Shown here: positions 1 through 12,568 of the stretch, in pieces | Layout: each line of letters opens with the position of its first letter | Position numbering within the stretch: position 1 is the stretch's first letter | Source of the DNA: Labia minor | Taxonomy: Eukaryota; Arthropoda; Insecta; Dermaptera; Spongiphoridae | DNA length: 64,000 bases | Assembly: GCA_963082975.1 (NCBI GenBank) | Contig: OY720349.1 | Span: 63,486,501-63,550,500 of the forward strand | Direction: 5' to 3' | Notes under the pieces: generated by a model | Seen by the model: only the letters and a program-made list of their open reading frames with translations | Told to the model about the DNA's origin: nothing | Database searches by the model: none | Translations under genes and position numbers: made by a program

Positions 1-290
1 TTCTTGTGCCTGGGGGCAACTGAGAAATTAGCGCCCCCTTTCTTATATATATATATATATATATATATATTTAATTTAATTTTTTTTTAAAGAATATTAA
101 TGACGAATAACGAAACATGATTTTAATAAGCGTATAAATAATATTTATTGACTTAAACAAAATACAGTTTAACTTTAAATATTAATTTTTCTTTTGTTCC
201 AAATTGGCTTCCCTAATTTTGCGCCCCCTAAATTTGGCGCCCGGGGACATATGTCCCCCCCTGCCCCCCCCCCCCCTAGTTACGCCACTG
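1..290 (-). mobile_element. hAT-type MITE, copy 1, cut by window edge
   Basis: Inverted copy of the element at 1817-2077. It ends at 290 with TACGCCACTG, the reverse complement of that element's CAGTGGCGTA terminus. Shared body: the gcgccccctttctta stretch, an (AT)n run, and a C-rich tract near 255-277. The other terminus lies before the window, so the target-site duplication cannot be checked here. Confidence 0.75.
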
Positions 291-490
291 GGTATATTAG
301 AATATTGTGATGTAATTTCATAGTAATCGTTTAGAACAATTTTGAGTATATAACGTTACAATTTTCCAGACAGACAGACATGAAAAATTCTAGTCACTTT
401 TGAATTCTAGAAGTCATGAAACGCGAAGATATACAAAAAATTTTAAATTCTGAGCAATGTGCAAACAAAAAGCATTTTTTATATAATAAG
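291..490 (+). repeat. Dispersed repeat, copy 1
   Basis: About 190 bases that recur, diverged, at 39985-40170. Shared blocks include gatgtaatttcatag, acaattttccagac, gacatgaaaa, gaaacg-gaagatat and gagcaatgtgca. No coding potential and no clear termini, so the family type is unknown. It lies directly against the MITE that ends at 290. Confidence 0.55.
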
Positions 491-585
491 ATTTGATTGT
501 GACTTTCTAAAATCAACAATTATAATTCACATAAATTAACAGTATTTTGACACAATTATATTTTTGTTTCTTAGTGAAATAAGAA

Positions 586-591
586 TTTATT
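586..591 (-). terminator. Poly(A) signal of RPL7
   Basis: TTTATT on the plus strand is AATAAA on the minus strand, about 45 bases past the RPL7 stop codon. AATAAA is common by chance in this AT-rich DNA, but the spacing suits the gene. Confidence 0.45.
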
Positions 592-635
592 TTTTTTCAT
601 AAATATGTACAATTTCTTGTCTTGTAAAATTTATT

Positions 636-1412
636 TCAAACCATTCTTCGGAGAAGCTCGTTAATTTTATCTTCCCGATTACCGAAATCTCCACCTTCGA
701 CGTAATGGTTTGCCTTCTTTCTCCATCCCCCAGTTGGAGTATTCAATTTAAAGGGCCAGAGAAAATTGCTTGCATATTTAAATCTTGGTCCCACCGTGAA
801 AATTTCATGGATTAAATCTTCAACACAAATGATCTTGTTCTTCTTTAATCCTCGCTCGACAATTTCATTGGAGGTGATTGGAATTCGTTGGGCTCTTACT
901 TTAGCATATCCTCGTTTGTAGATTAACTCACGGACACTCTTTAAATTCGGGATGCCCCATGTTACATATGGTTCACAAATTCGTAACATATTAATGGTAG
1001 CTTTGTTTAATTTAACAAAAACACCATTATTAATTTGTTTCAAACGAAATAATTGAAGCACTTTACGTACTTTTGGGGCAATTTTATTAATACCCCGGAT
1101 TCGAATAACAAAAGCCAATTTTGGCTCAGCTGGGATATAATAGTTGTTATTCTTTTTTGCATTACGGGTTTTGTTTATCTCCTTGAGTGCAAGTTTTTCA
1201 TATTCCTTATAATAGGACTCGGAGCGTTTAAAAATCAGTTTTCGCTTACGGATATATGTAATTTTTTTATGAATCAATGCTTTTTTTAAAGAAATCTTAG
1301 CTGAAAGACGCGCCTTACGCCTTTTTATAAGTGATTCAGGCACGGCTGGTAATTTCTTCTTGGGCGTTTCTGCTTTTTTAGCAGGAGTTTCCACTTTCTT
1401 CGTATCAGACAT
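636..1412 (-). CDS. RpL7: 60S ribosomal protein L7 (uL30)
   Basis: A component of the large cytosolic ribosomal subunit (uL30 family) that binds rRNA. One uninterrupted frame encodes 258 residues, close to the roughly 250 usual in animals. A Lys/Pro/Ala-rich basic N-terminus is followed by the conserved core: [20 protein letters not shown], a [18 protein letters not shown] segment, [14 protein letters not shown], and the closing [11 protein letters not shown] and [10 protein letters not shown] stretches. No frameshift or stop breaks it. It is intronless, whereas the other genes here are intron-rich; that may be the native state in this lineage or an old retrocopy. No obvious poly(A) remnant remains beyond an 8-T run near 590. 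The start is the ATG before [10 protein letters not shown]. Inverted MITE copies flank it. Confidence 0.95.
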   Translation of the reverse strand: MSDTKKVETPAKKAETPKKKLPAVPESLIKRRKARLSAKISLKKALIHKKITYIRKRKLIFKRSESYYKEYEKLALKEINKTRNAKKNNNYYIPAEPKLAFVIRIRGINKIAPKVRKVLQLFRLKQINNGVFVKLNKATINMLRICEPYVTWGIPNLKSVRELIYKRGYAKVRAQRIPITSNEIVERGLKKNKIICVEDLIHEIFTVGPRFKYASNFLWPFKLNTPTGGWRKKANHYVEGGDFGNREDKINELLRRMV

Positions 1413-1808
1413 TTTTCTAAAACAATTAAACGATATATTATAATACTTTTTCTCATATAATAAATAATATTAAAAGTTACAAACCACATGTCAAAATGTC
1501 AAAATATAAAACTATCACTTAAAAGAGTTGTTAACCACGATGCCCAGGAGGCTGCAGCACTAGTAAAATTGTCTGTTCTAAAAGTTAAATATTCTTTTTA
1601 TTGTGTTTATATATATTTAATTGATTTAATTTAATTTAATTACTAAATGATATAAACATTTAAAATTATATTTAAAATTATTTTTTTAAAATTTAATATT
1701 GAAATAAAAAATTTATTATTAAGCCTTAAGATCAATTGTATTGATAAAAATTGATAATAATTTAAATAAAATAAATTTTACTCCTTATGATTAATCATAT
1801 TTTTAATC
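1413..1808. other. Upstream region of RPL7
   Basis: AT-rich spacer between RPL7 (minus) and the MITE at 1817. It must carry the RPL7 promoter unless an intron lies in the 5' UTR. A slightly GC-richer patch near 1535-1565 (cgatgcccaggaggctgcag) is the only distinct segment. No TATA box or pyrimidine tract could be assigned with confidence. Confidence 0.35.
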
Positions 1809-1816
1809 ATCTATAT

Positions 1817-2077
1817 CAGTGGCGTAACTAGGGGAGGCAGGGGGGACATATGTCTTCGGGCGCCAAATTTAGGGGGCGCAAAATTAGGGAAGCCAATTTG
1901 GAACAAAAGAAGAATTAATATTTAAAGTTAAACTGTATTTTATGTAAGTCAATAAATATTATTTATACGCTTATTAAAATCATAAAAAAAATTAAATTAA
2001 ATATATATATATATATAAGAAAGGGGCGCTAATTTCTCAGTTGCCCCCAGGCGCAAGAACCTCACGGTACGCCACTG
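1817..2077 (+). mobile_element. hAT-type MITE, complete, with TSD
   Basis: A 261-bp non-autonomous element bounded by CAGTGGCGTAAC and GTACGCCACTG. It has a perfect 8-bp target-site duplication, ATCTATAT, at 1809-1816 and 2078-2085. An 8-bp duplication with CAGTGGCGT-type ends fits the hAT superfamily. It carries no transposase. The copy ending at 290 has the opposite orientation, so the pair brackets RPL7. Confidence 0.85.
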
Positions 2078-2360
2078 ATCTATATAGATAATCTGAGACA
2101 GATACATAGATATGTATTCACATATTTTTTTTTTATAAATTTTCGATTTTACCACATTTTTTATGTTTTTTAGTGATTTCTATTTACAATGTTGGCTCAA
2201 TTGGTATTTTTGAAAATTAATTTTCTTTCTATTTCTTAATTTAACTATTCTTTATTTTATACTTAAATTAATTCTGACCGTTTTTAAATTCAAGAACTAT
2301 AATTGACATAAATTAACAGTATTTTAAATTAAATAATTATTTTATAAATCATATTCAATT

Positions 2361-5300
2361 ATGAATTCAGTTACCACAAATGACGACGATTGGGATCCTA
2401 TGAAGGAGGATTTTAATAATCCAAATTTTAATACCTATATAGAAGGACCTGGAGCAAATTTAGATCTATATTTTCAACCATGCAATATAAAGTAAATTTA
2501 TTATTTTATTGTTTTATTAAATTCATACAAATCAGGTCTTATTTTAATTCCATATTAATTTTTTAGCTCTAGAAGAGAACAAGGAAAATATATAGAATTA
2601 TTTGTTAGTAACATTCCTTCTGATTTAACCGAGGTAATAATATCTTAATAAAAAGTAGATTTATGTAATTTTATAATTATTAAGAAGTTTTTTGATTGAT
2701 TGATTCAATTAATTTTAATTTCTTTTGAAATAATTTTAATACTTTTTTGTATTTGTTACTCTATAATGCCTCAAACTAGTCTTAGTAAAAAAGGTCATTT
2801 TTCATAATCTCAGGCAATTGCAAATTTTAAATTATTTAAAATTAATAAAATCTTATTAAAAAATAATTGAGTATAACGGTAAATTTATATTTATTGCAAT
2901 TACATATTCTAATTTTTTAAATTTCACTTCATAAATTTTTATCAATCATTTTTGTATCAAATTATATTTATAATTTTTTATTTTATAATGATTAATGAAA
3001 ATATATTTTAATTTTACTATCAACTTTATTTTTATTGTAAATTCATAAAAAAATTCAGAATTCAAATATATTTTTTATAAAATATTCTAAAATTTCTTCT
3101 ATCATATCTTTTGCTAAGATTTTAAGATTATTCAAAAATTATTATTCTATCATTGCGTTATTTAATTGTATAAACTAAAATTATACGTAAAAATACAAGG
3201 TGATTCTTCAAGTTGATTGATATATTTGCTTAATGCGCATTTTATTTTTTTTAAGTTTAATTTGAATTAACATAATATATTAAAATTTTACAACTAGTAC
3301 CTACTAAAAAACTACCGTTAAATAGGTCATTTTATTTTAATTACTTTTTTGTAAGCTTTTCAAGTAAGATTTATTTATTTTTGTTTTAAAGATTTTTATT
3401 CTGATGATGATGATAATTATCAACAAATCTTTCTAAGTTTTTTCCTATTATCCAAATTGATGACATTGTTTTTTTTTTGTATTTAAAAACTGTTTTGTAT
3501 CTAAATACATTTTTACCTTCTGGATTTTCTTTATAAAATAATTTCTAATTCACTTATAAATATATTTAATATATTATTATTTTTTAGAACGGAATCAGAA
3601 ATCTCTTTATACATTTTGGTAAACCAATAAGGGTTCATAAACCTCAACAAAATAAATCAGATCATTCTTATGCGTTTGTATCTTTTGCTCATCACAGGTG
3701 AGTTATTTATTTTAATTTTTAATTTAAATTTAATTTTTTAAGTTTATTTGTGTGATGAGACAATTTTTATTTTTCTAATACCAAATTAGCGAAGCAGAAG
3801 CCTCTATACGTGGTTTGGATAAGGCTAAACCATTTAATCTTCGTGTTAAATATGCATTGACTACTCAAGAAAAAGATGCTCTTAATAAATTTAAAGAACA
3901 CAATGAAAGTGTTATTAAAACATTATCCGAAGAGCCTTCAAATTTATTTAATACAACACCTAAGAAAACGTATAAAACATTTATTTTGAAAACTTAAAAA
4001 ATTCATATAAAATTTATCTTAATTTATAAAATATTTGTAAAATATTTTTAGTGGTATATCTAGAGGAAACATCATTAATAAATTAACTTTAGAAAGAATT
4101 GTAAAAAATTCTTGGAAGAATCTTAGAAAACCAAATAATGAACCAATAGGCAAAATGCGGTTATATAAGAATTCAAAGTATGAAAATGTAAATACATTTT
4201 TATGTGAAGAATATACTCAAGTTCGACTTCAAATGGACGAAACCGAATGCGTAAATGTTTTATATTCATTAACTCGAGGAAGGGGACATATTTTACCAAG
4301 TTCAAAGTACAATTTTCTCTCTTTTTTTTTTATCTAAATCTATACAATAAATGATTGAATAATATTATTAATTTTTATTTCAGATTGTTATATAAAAATG
4401 AAAATCCCTCTAATATTAAAAATGTAAGTATATTGTTTTAAATAAAAATATTTAAAAAATTTTGAATAACTTAATATCATGTTTTTATGTAATTTATAGA
4501 GAAAATTCTTTTATTTTTACTTAATTTTATTGAATAATAAAATTTAAATTAATTCTAATTAAATTGTTCTTATGACAAAATTCACAAAAAATATTTTGGG
4601 GACAAGAAAGTTTTAACGGAGTTTTTTTTTTATAAACAACATTTTTAAATAATAGTAATAATAAATTGCCCCAAATTAATCGAATGATTGTTTCGTTTCG
4701 ATGAAATTTAATATTAGTAACAACCTCTTTGTAAACCCTTAAAACTAGAATCCCTAGGTTCTTTTCTAACATACTATAAACTAACTCACATAATCACATG
4801 TATATATAGTTTCTTTTTTGTTTGTCATAATTGAAATTTTCATGAAATATTTTATTTTTAATTATATTAAATTTTAATTAAATTAGAAAAATAACAATTG
4901 CGAACAATTTAAAAATTTATTCATTTTTGGAACATTATTAACGTTAGTATCTTTTTTAATAGATTCCTAAAACTTTTGGTGAATTAACACAAATTGAATC
5001 TAATCAGGAATGCATAAGATGTGGTTTTTTAGCTCAAATTTGTTGTAGTGGATGTAATTCACCGTATTGTTCTAATTCATGTCAAATGAATGATTGGATT
5101 GAACATAAATCAGAATGCAAGTAAGAATAATACAATAGCATTTATTTAAATATATTTTTTATTTTATGAATTAACCAAAAAAATATTTAATTTATTTTTA
5201 GGAAATCAGATCATAAAGATGAAATTAATATAAATAATTTAAATAGTCAGGATAAAATAATAGAAGAGAAAAATTTAAATGGAATTATGAATATATTAAT

Positions 5301-8300
5301 TATATTACAATATAACGATTTCGAGTATTGGGTTATACAAAAAGATAATTTACAAACACTTACAAATTTAAATGAAAAAATTCAAAAATATTCCTCCAAT
5401 GCTAACGATACTAAATTAGAAATTGGAGATTTATGTGCTGTAAAAATTAATGAAAATTGGTAATTTTATTATTAAATTTTTTTTTAATTTATTTTTAATA
5501 TAATTAAAGTATTCATTATACTTTAAAAAGAATTATATTATTCTATGTTTTTAGTTTATTCTAAGTTTAGACATAATAATTTCCCATCGGAAGTTATTAA
5601 TAAAATATTTATACTTTTACCATAGGTTACGAGGAAAAATCATATCACTAATACCAAAAATAATGGTCAAATTAATTGATTATGGTGATGATTATTATGT
5701 TAAACCTAATCAAATTAGAACTCTTCCTTTAGAGATACAATCTATCCAAGGTTTGGTATGTCTTAAAAAAATGTATTTTATTTTTAATAAAATTATTAAT
5801 TAATATATATATTTCATGTATTTTTTATACTCTTTTTAGGCATTTCGAATTAAAATTAAATATGATCTTCCAGATTATTTTCATGAATTGAAAGAAGGAA
5901 CTGAATTAAAGATTAAAATTTTGAAAAAGGTAATGTAATATTCTTATTATTTTCTTTTTAAGCTTGTTTTTAAAAAAAAACATTACAACAAATTATCGAA
6001 ACAAATATTTTTTCAGAGTTCTCAAGGATATTATGTTGTGGATATAATGAATTCATTAGAAGAAAATAAATGTACCACACATTTTAAAAACTTCATAATA
6101 CCAAAGGCACAAAGACCTACAACTTCTATTTTAAACATTCCTAAGAAAACTGCTCTAGGTCGTATAAAATTTATTTCCCAAATGCGTGGAAAACGTTCTG
6201 GAACTGTAAATTTATCATTTTCATCATTTGATTTTATTCAAAATCAATTAGATGATCTTACCTCTTTTGTGGCTAACATATCAGCAAATAATCGCACCAA
6301 TTGGAGGTAATATATGTTTTTTGAGTATTATATAAATATATTCAAATTTATTTTATAATTTATGTACTTTTAATTTAGACCTCGCGAAAATATGATCATA
6401 TGTGCATGCTATCAAGGAAATTGGTTTCGTGCATATCTTATTGGATCCGTTCGAGGAATTCATTTAGTAGCTTTATGCGATTTAGGCATAGTAGTTTTAA
6501 CTAAAACTATTTGTCCAGCTCCTAAACACTATTGTGATCTTCCAGAATTAAGTGTCTTTTGTCGTATTCCTGAATCTGAGAACATCTCATGGGAAGATGC
6601 TAAGGTACATCTATATTTATAATTTATTCTTAAAATAATATAACATTATATTTCTAAATTCAAGCCATGAAAAATTAATCAAATAACTTATTTTACCTAG
6701 CCTAGCGAGCTTGAGAATATTGTTTTAAGAAATTTCGCATATATCCGGAGATAATAATAAATTTGCTTGACACATATTAAATATTCTCCTTTTTCTTATC
6801 TTATAAAAACATATATTAATTACATACGTAGCAAATAGATTATTTATTTACTTCAAATAATAAAATATTTATTTTATTTCATTTCTTCTAAAAGTCCTCA
6901 TTTTACTTAAGTTAATATTATTCAATCATAATTAATGAATATTTTAGTCAAATTAATAATAATAGTTATTTTAAATGAAAATCATATAGAAATAGATTGT
7001 TTTCTAAAAAAAAATCATGTATGAAGATTTTGTTTATTAAAAAATGACCTAAGGTCATAACCGTTTAGCAAACACAAATACATTTAAATCATAAATTGCA
7101 ATAAATTTTTTTGTTTTGGAGATTATTTTTTAAAAGTAATGTATGATTAAGGTGTGTCGCGAGTTGGCCACACCTGCAAAACGTGAATTTCATGAAAATA
7201 CTGTACACAATTTTTATATATTAACATATATTATATTTAAATTAAATTATAAATTAATAATAAATAATATTTATTAAACCAGCGCGTTTGGCTCTTTGTT
7301 GATGGCACCACATGACTGCCAGTCAACGTGTTAAAAAAATTTTTCCGGTACTTTATAGATTCAAACAACCTGAAATTCTATATATAGCAGTTTTATACAA
7401 TTTTTAATCATGTGAAAAATTATCAAACATATATCTTTATTTTTACGGTCAGTTTAGAGGAAAAAAAATAAAAACGTGGTAGGTAATGATCCTCTTCCGG
7501 TTGAGCTACATTTCTCAAAAGCTGATAGAAAAAAACGAATTTTGAATAATGCCCGTGTACCAAATTTCATTATTCCAGCTCAAACCGTTTTTGCATAATC
7601 TTGTCTACACACACACAGAGAGAGACATTTTTCACAACCTTAGTGAAAATGACTCCTTCAAAAAACCAAATTAGTAAAAACGAATTAATATATAAAAAAT
7701 AATTGTTAAATTGAATTGAATTAGTGTAATTTATATATCCTTAATTTTAATGTAGTGTATATTTTTAATATTAACTGAACATAAAAATAATCAAATCTGT
7801 TGTAAATCATTTAAAACAACACTACAATTTTTTTATTTGCTATGATATCCTTTCAATTGTTTATTTTTATTGTAATATAATATATATTTGATGTTTATTG
7901 GAATAATAAATTTTGGATTTTTTTTAGAAATGCAATGAATACGACTGTAAAATTATTTTTTCTAAAAATCAAATTTATGTATGTGAAATTTTAACAAATG
8001 GCTTGACTGTTGCTTCCCTTGAATTGGAACCTTGGGAACCGAAAGTTGAAGATTTTGGCTATCATTTAGTATCTATCTCTAACAATTCAGAAGTTGCCAT
8101 TACATCATACCATTCTCAAAATTGGGTGTCTATTCGTTCACTGGAACAAAAAAACAATGAAAATTTTAATAAATTCTTACAAGATATCAATCTCCATTGT
8201 TCACTTGGTATATTCCATTTGATAATCAAGATATACAATATAAAATTAAAATTTCAAGTAATATTTTGACAAAATGTATTTATTAATTTTTTTAGTGGAA

Positions 8301-10396
8301 TATTTAAACCGTCCTCCATATTTGGGTGAATTAGTTGGCTGTCAATTTTCTGGAGATGGAAATTGGTATAGGGCTTACATTAATGGCATTGAAAATGAAA
8401 AGGCTCATGTATTCTATATTGATTATGGTAATCAAGATATCGTATCTATAAAAACTCTCAAACCACTCTCTACAACTTTGAAATTAGTAAGTATTAAAAT
8501 ATTTATTAATTTTTCTAAAATATTTATTAGAATATTTTTGTAGACAGCTGTACAATCAATGTTAGTTCAATTAAAAGATGTACAAGAAGGATACATAAAT
8601 CAACAAATTATTAATTTTTTCTTTGATTTAATTATTAATCAAATTCCATTAAAAATTGTAAGTTTTCAAAATCTTATTGACAATTTTTAATAATAAATAC
8701 AAACTATAAAGCCAAAAAATTTCTAGGAATACACTGATGATGACATAACATTACCATTAAAGCTATATTTAAAAAAAAATAAAGATAATTTATCTAGTGT
8801 TGAACATACTGTTAATTCAAAATTAAATCAATTGATTATACCAGATTGGAAGAAATTATTAAATATGGGGAAAAATCCATCAGGTAAGATTTAATAAAAA
8901 ACTTTTTAATGAATCGGGTAAAATTTATAAAAATAATATTTTTAGTTACTAAAGAACTTTTAAATTCATCTATTTATATTAATTATTTATATTTTTAGAA
9001 AAAGTTTTTATGAGTGATCAAATTAAAACAATTCCAATTTCGAAAGGAGAAAAATTCCAATTGGTTATTTTAACGTTTCTCGAACTTCCTCATTTTTTGG
9101 GTGTTCGTTTTGACAGTGATATAACATTTACAGTATTAAATACGTTAAGTGAGGAAATTCAAACCTATACCGAAGCAATAACTGTTGAACCGTATGTGCC
9201 TCGACCAAATGAAGTTTGTCTTGCTTATTATTATAAAGGTAAATTAAATATTCGATTTTTTCTATCTATTTTTCTCTGAGGTGCTACGAATGAAACTCGA
9301 AAGAAGAACTTTCTTGGCCATTAACATTTCTCAGCCAATTCCATTCAACTTTTATTCTCCCAATTCTCTCAAATTCCGCTTTTGTCTACTCCACCTTTTG
9401 GCCTAACAAAGCGCTCGCTTCTCAATTGATTCCTCCACAAACAAGTTTCTCACTAGTCTTTTATGATCTTAATTTTGTTTGAAAATTCATAGATGTTTTG
9501 ATATTTATATATAATTTTATAATTAATATATATTAACTCCTCAAGCCGGGAACCCCAGGACGTACTCTGGCGACAAAATCTTTCCTAACGGCGGGAGCCC
9601 GAGTCCGTACTCGTCGACTTCCAGCGTTTATATAAATATGCATTTCTCAGCCATCTCGATCAATTTTGAAAATTTTTGCACTTTTTAAAACTACAATAAT
9701 TACATTTTCCCTTGTTTCACTCACATATTATCTTTTTTGTTCGAACATATTTTCTTTAAAAGAAGAAAAAACTGGTTTTTTCGAGAGTTTAATTAATTCC
9801 CGCCAAAGCGCTGGCATAGGAAAATTTAATTAATTAATTAAAAGTTTGCTGATTTTATTTTAGTAATAATCAATGATGTTAGAATATTAGAATATATTCA
9901 TATTCTTTGATCGAAAACGCCTTCTCTTATTGATTAATTCATACTAATCTTTCTAAAATATTTTAGATGATAAATGGTATCGGGCTGTAAGTCATGGATC
10001 CAACCCAAATACTTGCCGAGTAACATTTATCGATTATGGATACCAAGATGACATAGAATATATCAATATTAGAAAAATGATACCCGATTTTATGGTATTA
10101 CCTAATATTGGAATTATTTGTCAAATTAATGGTAATTAAAAATATTTTTTTATTTAAATTTTATTAAAACAACATTTATTTTACATTCATTTAAATTTTA
10201 AATTAATTATTATTATTTGTAAATTTTAGGATTACGATTAGATAACATAAATAACAAGACTGAAATCGATAAAATTTCTAATCTGTTAAAAATAAACACA
10301 ATTTATTCAGCGGAAATTGTTTCTGTTAAAAATGGCATTGCATTTATTGAACTACCAGACATGAAAAATCAACTTGAACAATTTATGAATTTATGA
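2361..10396 (+). CDS. RRM-MYND-Tudor protein (TDRD1/Vreteno-like)
   Basis: Exons: 2361-2491, 2567-2633, 3588-3697, 3790-3969, 4052-4306, 4384-4423, 4963-5120, 5202-5459, 5626-5755, 5840-5929, 6017-6306, 6379-6604, 7928-8207, 8296-8486, 8544-8657, 8727-8883, 8999-9238, 9967-10131, 10230-10396. These total 3249 nt (1082 residues) with every phase consistent. An RRM covers about residues 50-130 (RNP2 LFVSNI, RNP1 HSYAFVSF). A MYND zinc finger at 278-313 has all ligands: C278, C281, C289, C292, C297, C301, H309, C313. Tudor folds lie near 388-445 (KLIDYGDDYY), 570-632 (NWFRAYL; degenerate CDLG in place of DYG), 739-802 (NWYRAYI, VFYIDYGNQD) and 950-1030 (KWYRAV, TFIDYGYQDD). Such proteins bind symmetrically dimethylated arginines of PIWI proteins in germline granules. 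Human TDRD1 is MYND plus four Tudors and Drosophila Vreteno is RRM plus MYND plus Tudors; this protein combines both plans. The role is inferred from the family. Confidence 0.92.
2634..3587 (+). other. Intron 2 of the Tudor gene
   Basis: 954 bases of AT-rich sequence between the two halves of the RRM (RNP2 upstream, RNP1 downstream). No coding segment, repeat or RNA gene is recognisable in it. Confidence 0.7.
4424..4962 (+). other. Intron 6 of the Tudor gene
   Basis: 539 AT-rich bases just before the MYND exon. A minus-strand open frame at 4527-4772 lacks family similarity and shows the composition of random AT-rich DNA. Nothing else is seen. Confidence 0.6.
6605..7927 (+). other. Intron 12 of the Tudor gene, with a Helentron-type repeat
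   Basis: Largest intron of this gene (1323 bases), between the second Tudor exon and exon 13. It contains a minus-oriented family-1 repeat at about 7150-7665, annotated separately; the rest is unremarkable AT-rich sequence. Confidence 0.7.
7150..7665 (-). mobile_element. Helentron-type (HINE) family 1, copy 6, truncated
   Basis: Aligns in reverse with the copies at 25284, 38762 and 58444. Shared blocks include ggttgagctacatttctcaa, aataatgcccgtgtaccaaa, tcaaaccgttttt, the (ca)n run near 7606 and atttattaaaccagcgcg. The canonical 5' palindrome is missing at the 7665 end and the 3' hairpin is altered. Bases 7306-7335 differ from all other copies and resemble piggyBac-type ends. Confidence 0.7.
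9239..9966 (+). other. Intron 17 of the Tudor gene
   Basis: 728 bases splitting the fourth Tudor domain. It has two GC-richer patches, about 9277-9440 and 9540-9625 (ccgggaaccccaggacgtac and a related gcccgagtccgtactcgtcg). These look like a degraded transposon but match no other repeat in the window. Confidence 0.5.
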
Positions 10397-11408
10397 TCAT
10401 TTATTTTATCTACATCTACATACCATTACGGGAATTATTTAAACATTATAATTTATTTCTTTACAACAGACTTTAATAATCATATTCTAGAATCTAGAAT
10501 ATCATATTTATTTTCTATAAACATTTATTCTTAAATTTTAAAATTGTTTTTTCCTTTACATATATATTAAAATTAAATCAACAGTTTATATTATAATCTT
10601 TTATATAGTATAAATAATTTATGATAATTTGTTATAATATAGTAAATATATTAATATCTTTTTATAAAATAAATTCATTTGTTAATGAATTAATGTATTT
10701 AAAAGAATTTTCTAAAAAGAGTTGTTTATTATATTTTAAACTTTATTTTCTTATATTGACTAGATATTTAGTTTTATAGAATCCAAATATTCTTAAGTAT
10801 TATAAGATATTCATATCTTTTGTTAATTAGTTAATACTAGTCAAAATATATTATATTTCTAAAAAAACTTTGTTGATAATAAATCTATATTTACAACATA
10901 CAAATTTAGTTTGAATTTTCTAGTTAATATATTATAAAATCTATAATAAAATTATATAAAGTAATAAATAAAATACAAGAATTTTAAATAATTCAATGAA
11001 TTCAAAAGAAATAAGAAATCGATAAATATATGAAAAGTATTATTTATAATTATATCTTAATGGTTGAAAATCTTAGATTTCAAAAATTATATTCTATGAT
11101 AACAAGACTGAATGTTACTTTTTAATCGTCTGATTTTCGAAGTTTTGATAGATATTTGTTAAATTCAAAATTCCCAAGAAAATATTTTATATTAAATGCG
11201 AATATAAATGATTAATTAAATTATCAATTATATTTTATTTTATCTACTATATATACATATACTATTTCAGTTAAAAAAAATAATAACATGCAAAACTTAG
11301 CATCTGTGGAAGAATTCAAAGTATAGTTTGGCAATGACATTACATACATGCCTTCATTTCTGGAATTAATAACTTCTTCGATTTTTCATAATTGTTAAAT
11401 AAAAAAAT
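10397..11408. other. Intergenic region between convergent genes
   Basis: 1.0 kb of AT-rich DNA between the stop codons of the Tudor gene (plus) and the serine protease (minus). It should hold both 3' UTRs. Several AATAAA-like hexamers are present but none can be chosen. No repeat or further gene is seen. Confidence 0.6.
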
Positions 11409-12535
11409 TTATTGTATAGCATTCACTTGTATCCATTTCATGTATTCAGACACTCTTGTATAAAGATCAGGAAATGCTGGCATAACTGCACATCCGGTTA
11501 CTCCAAAACTCACAATTCCTATGAGAATGTCTGCGCCATGTGAATTTTCGATGGTCAATGGACCACCACTATCCCCCTAAAAGAGAAAATACCTACATTA
11601 AATTCTATATACCATATAAAAATCACCAGTATAAACTTCAGATGGATAACATAGATGTATATTGTAATTCCAAAAAGTACGTTGTTAAATAAGACACGAA
11701 TCAATGCATATAGCTATTTATTAAAAAATATCAATCAAGAAAATGCTAAAAAATTACAGCTACAAACTTACTTAGCCTTCACACAATCAGTTTTTGTCAA
11801 TCTCTGCTAATAGCGCTTTGGTGTACAAAATAAATTCCCATCAATAAGTAACAACCCGGTTACTTTCACTAGACAAAATACAAATATACAAAAAAAAAAG
11901 TTGAAAATGAAACCAAGATCTCCTCAGGTTAGGTTACCTGTAAAAAAATCCCATCACTTTGAATGACCATGCAAAACTGCTGCTGAAACACTATTAAATA
12001 CTAGCTTAAACACCAACTGCACTGTAACTAGAAGCAAAGATTTAAATAGTAATACTCTTTTAATAATAACTTAATCATACCTCAAAAAATTTCGAAAAAA
12101 GAGTAAGAATCAATATTTTGTTATTGAATTATATTTTTTAGACAATGTTGGCCATTTGTAATATATGCAATGTTCATCGTAATTGTAACATGACAAAATT
12201 ATTTTGGCTCGAGTAATGCAAGATATATTGAAGAACATGAGAACGTGGAGTGGATTGTATACTACGAATATGTATATATATTTTACTTACAAAGCATGTT
12301 CCTTGAAGTGAGGTAGGTGTTGCACATATCATTCCTAATCCAACTGGTTCTTCAATTAATCGTGAACATTGAAAATTCGAGATTGTTTCTACTTCAAGTT
12401 TTTGTAATATGGGACTCGGTTCTCCCATTGGAAATGAAGTAATTCCCCATCCCACCACAGTCCCTTTTAAGCCTGTATAGGATTCTCCTAAAAATTATCC
12501 ATTATTTTTAAAATTATTTTTACTTCATCTATTAA

Positions 12536-12568
<33 letters not shown>

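Noticed and set aside
1053-1289. Plus-strand open frame inside RPL7
   Set aside because: Antisense shadow of the ribosomal protein gene; no family similarity.
4123-4337. Overlapping open frames around 4123-4337
   Set aside because: The plus frame is part of Tudor-gene exon 5; the minus frame is its shadow.
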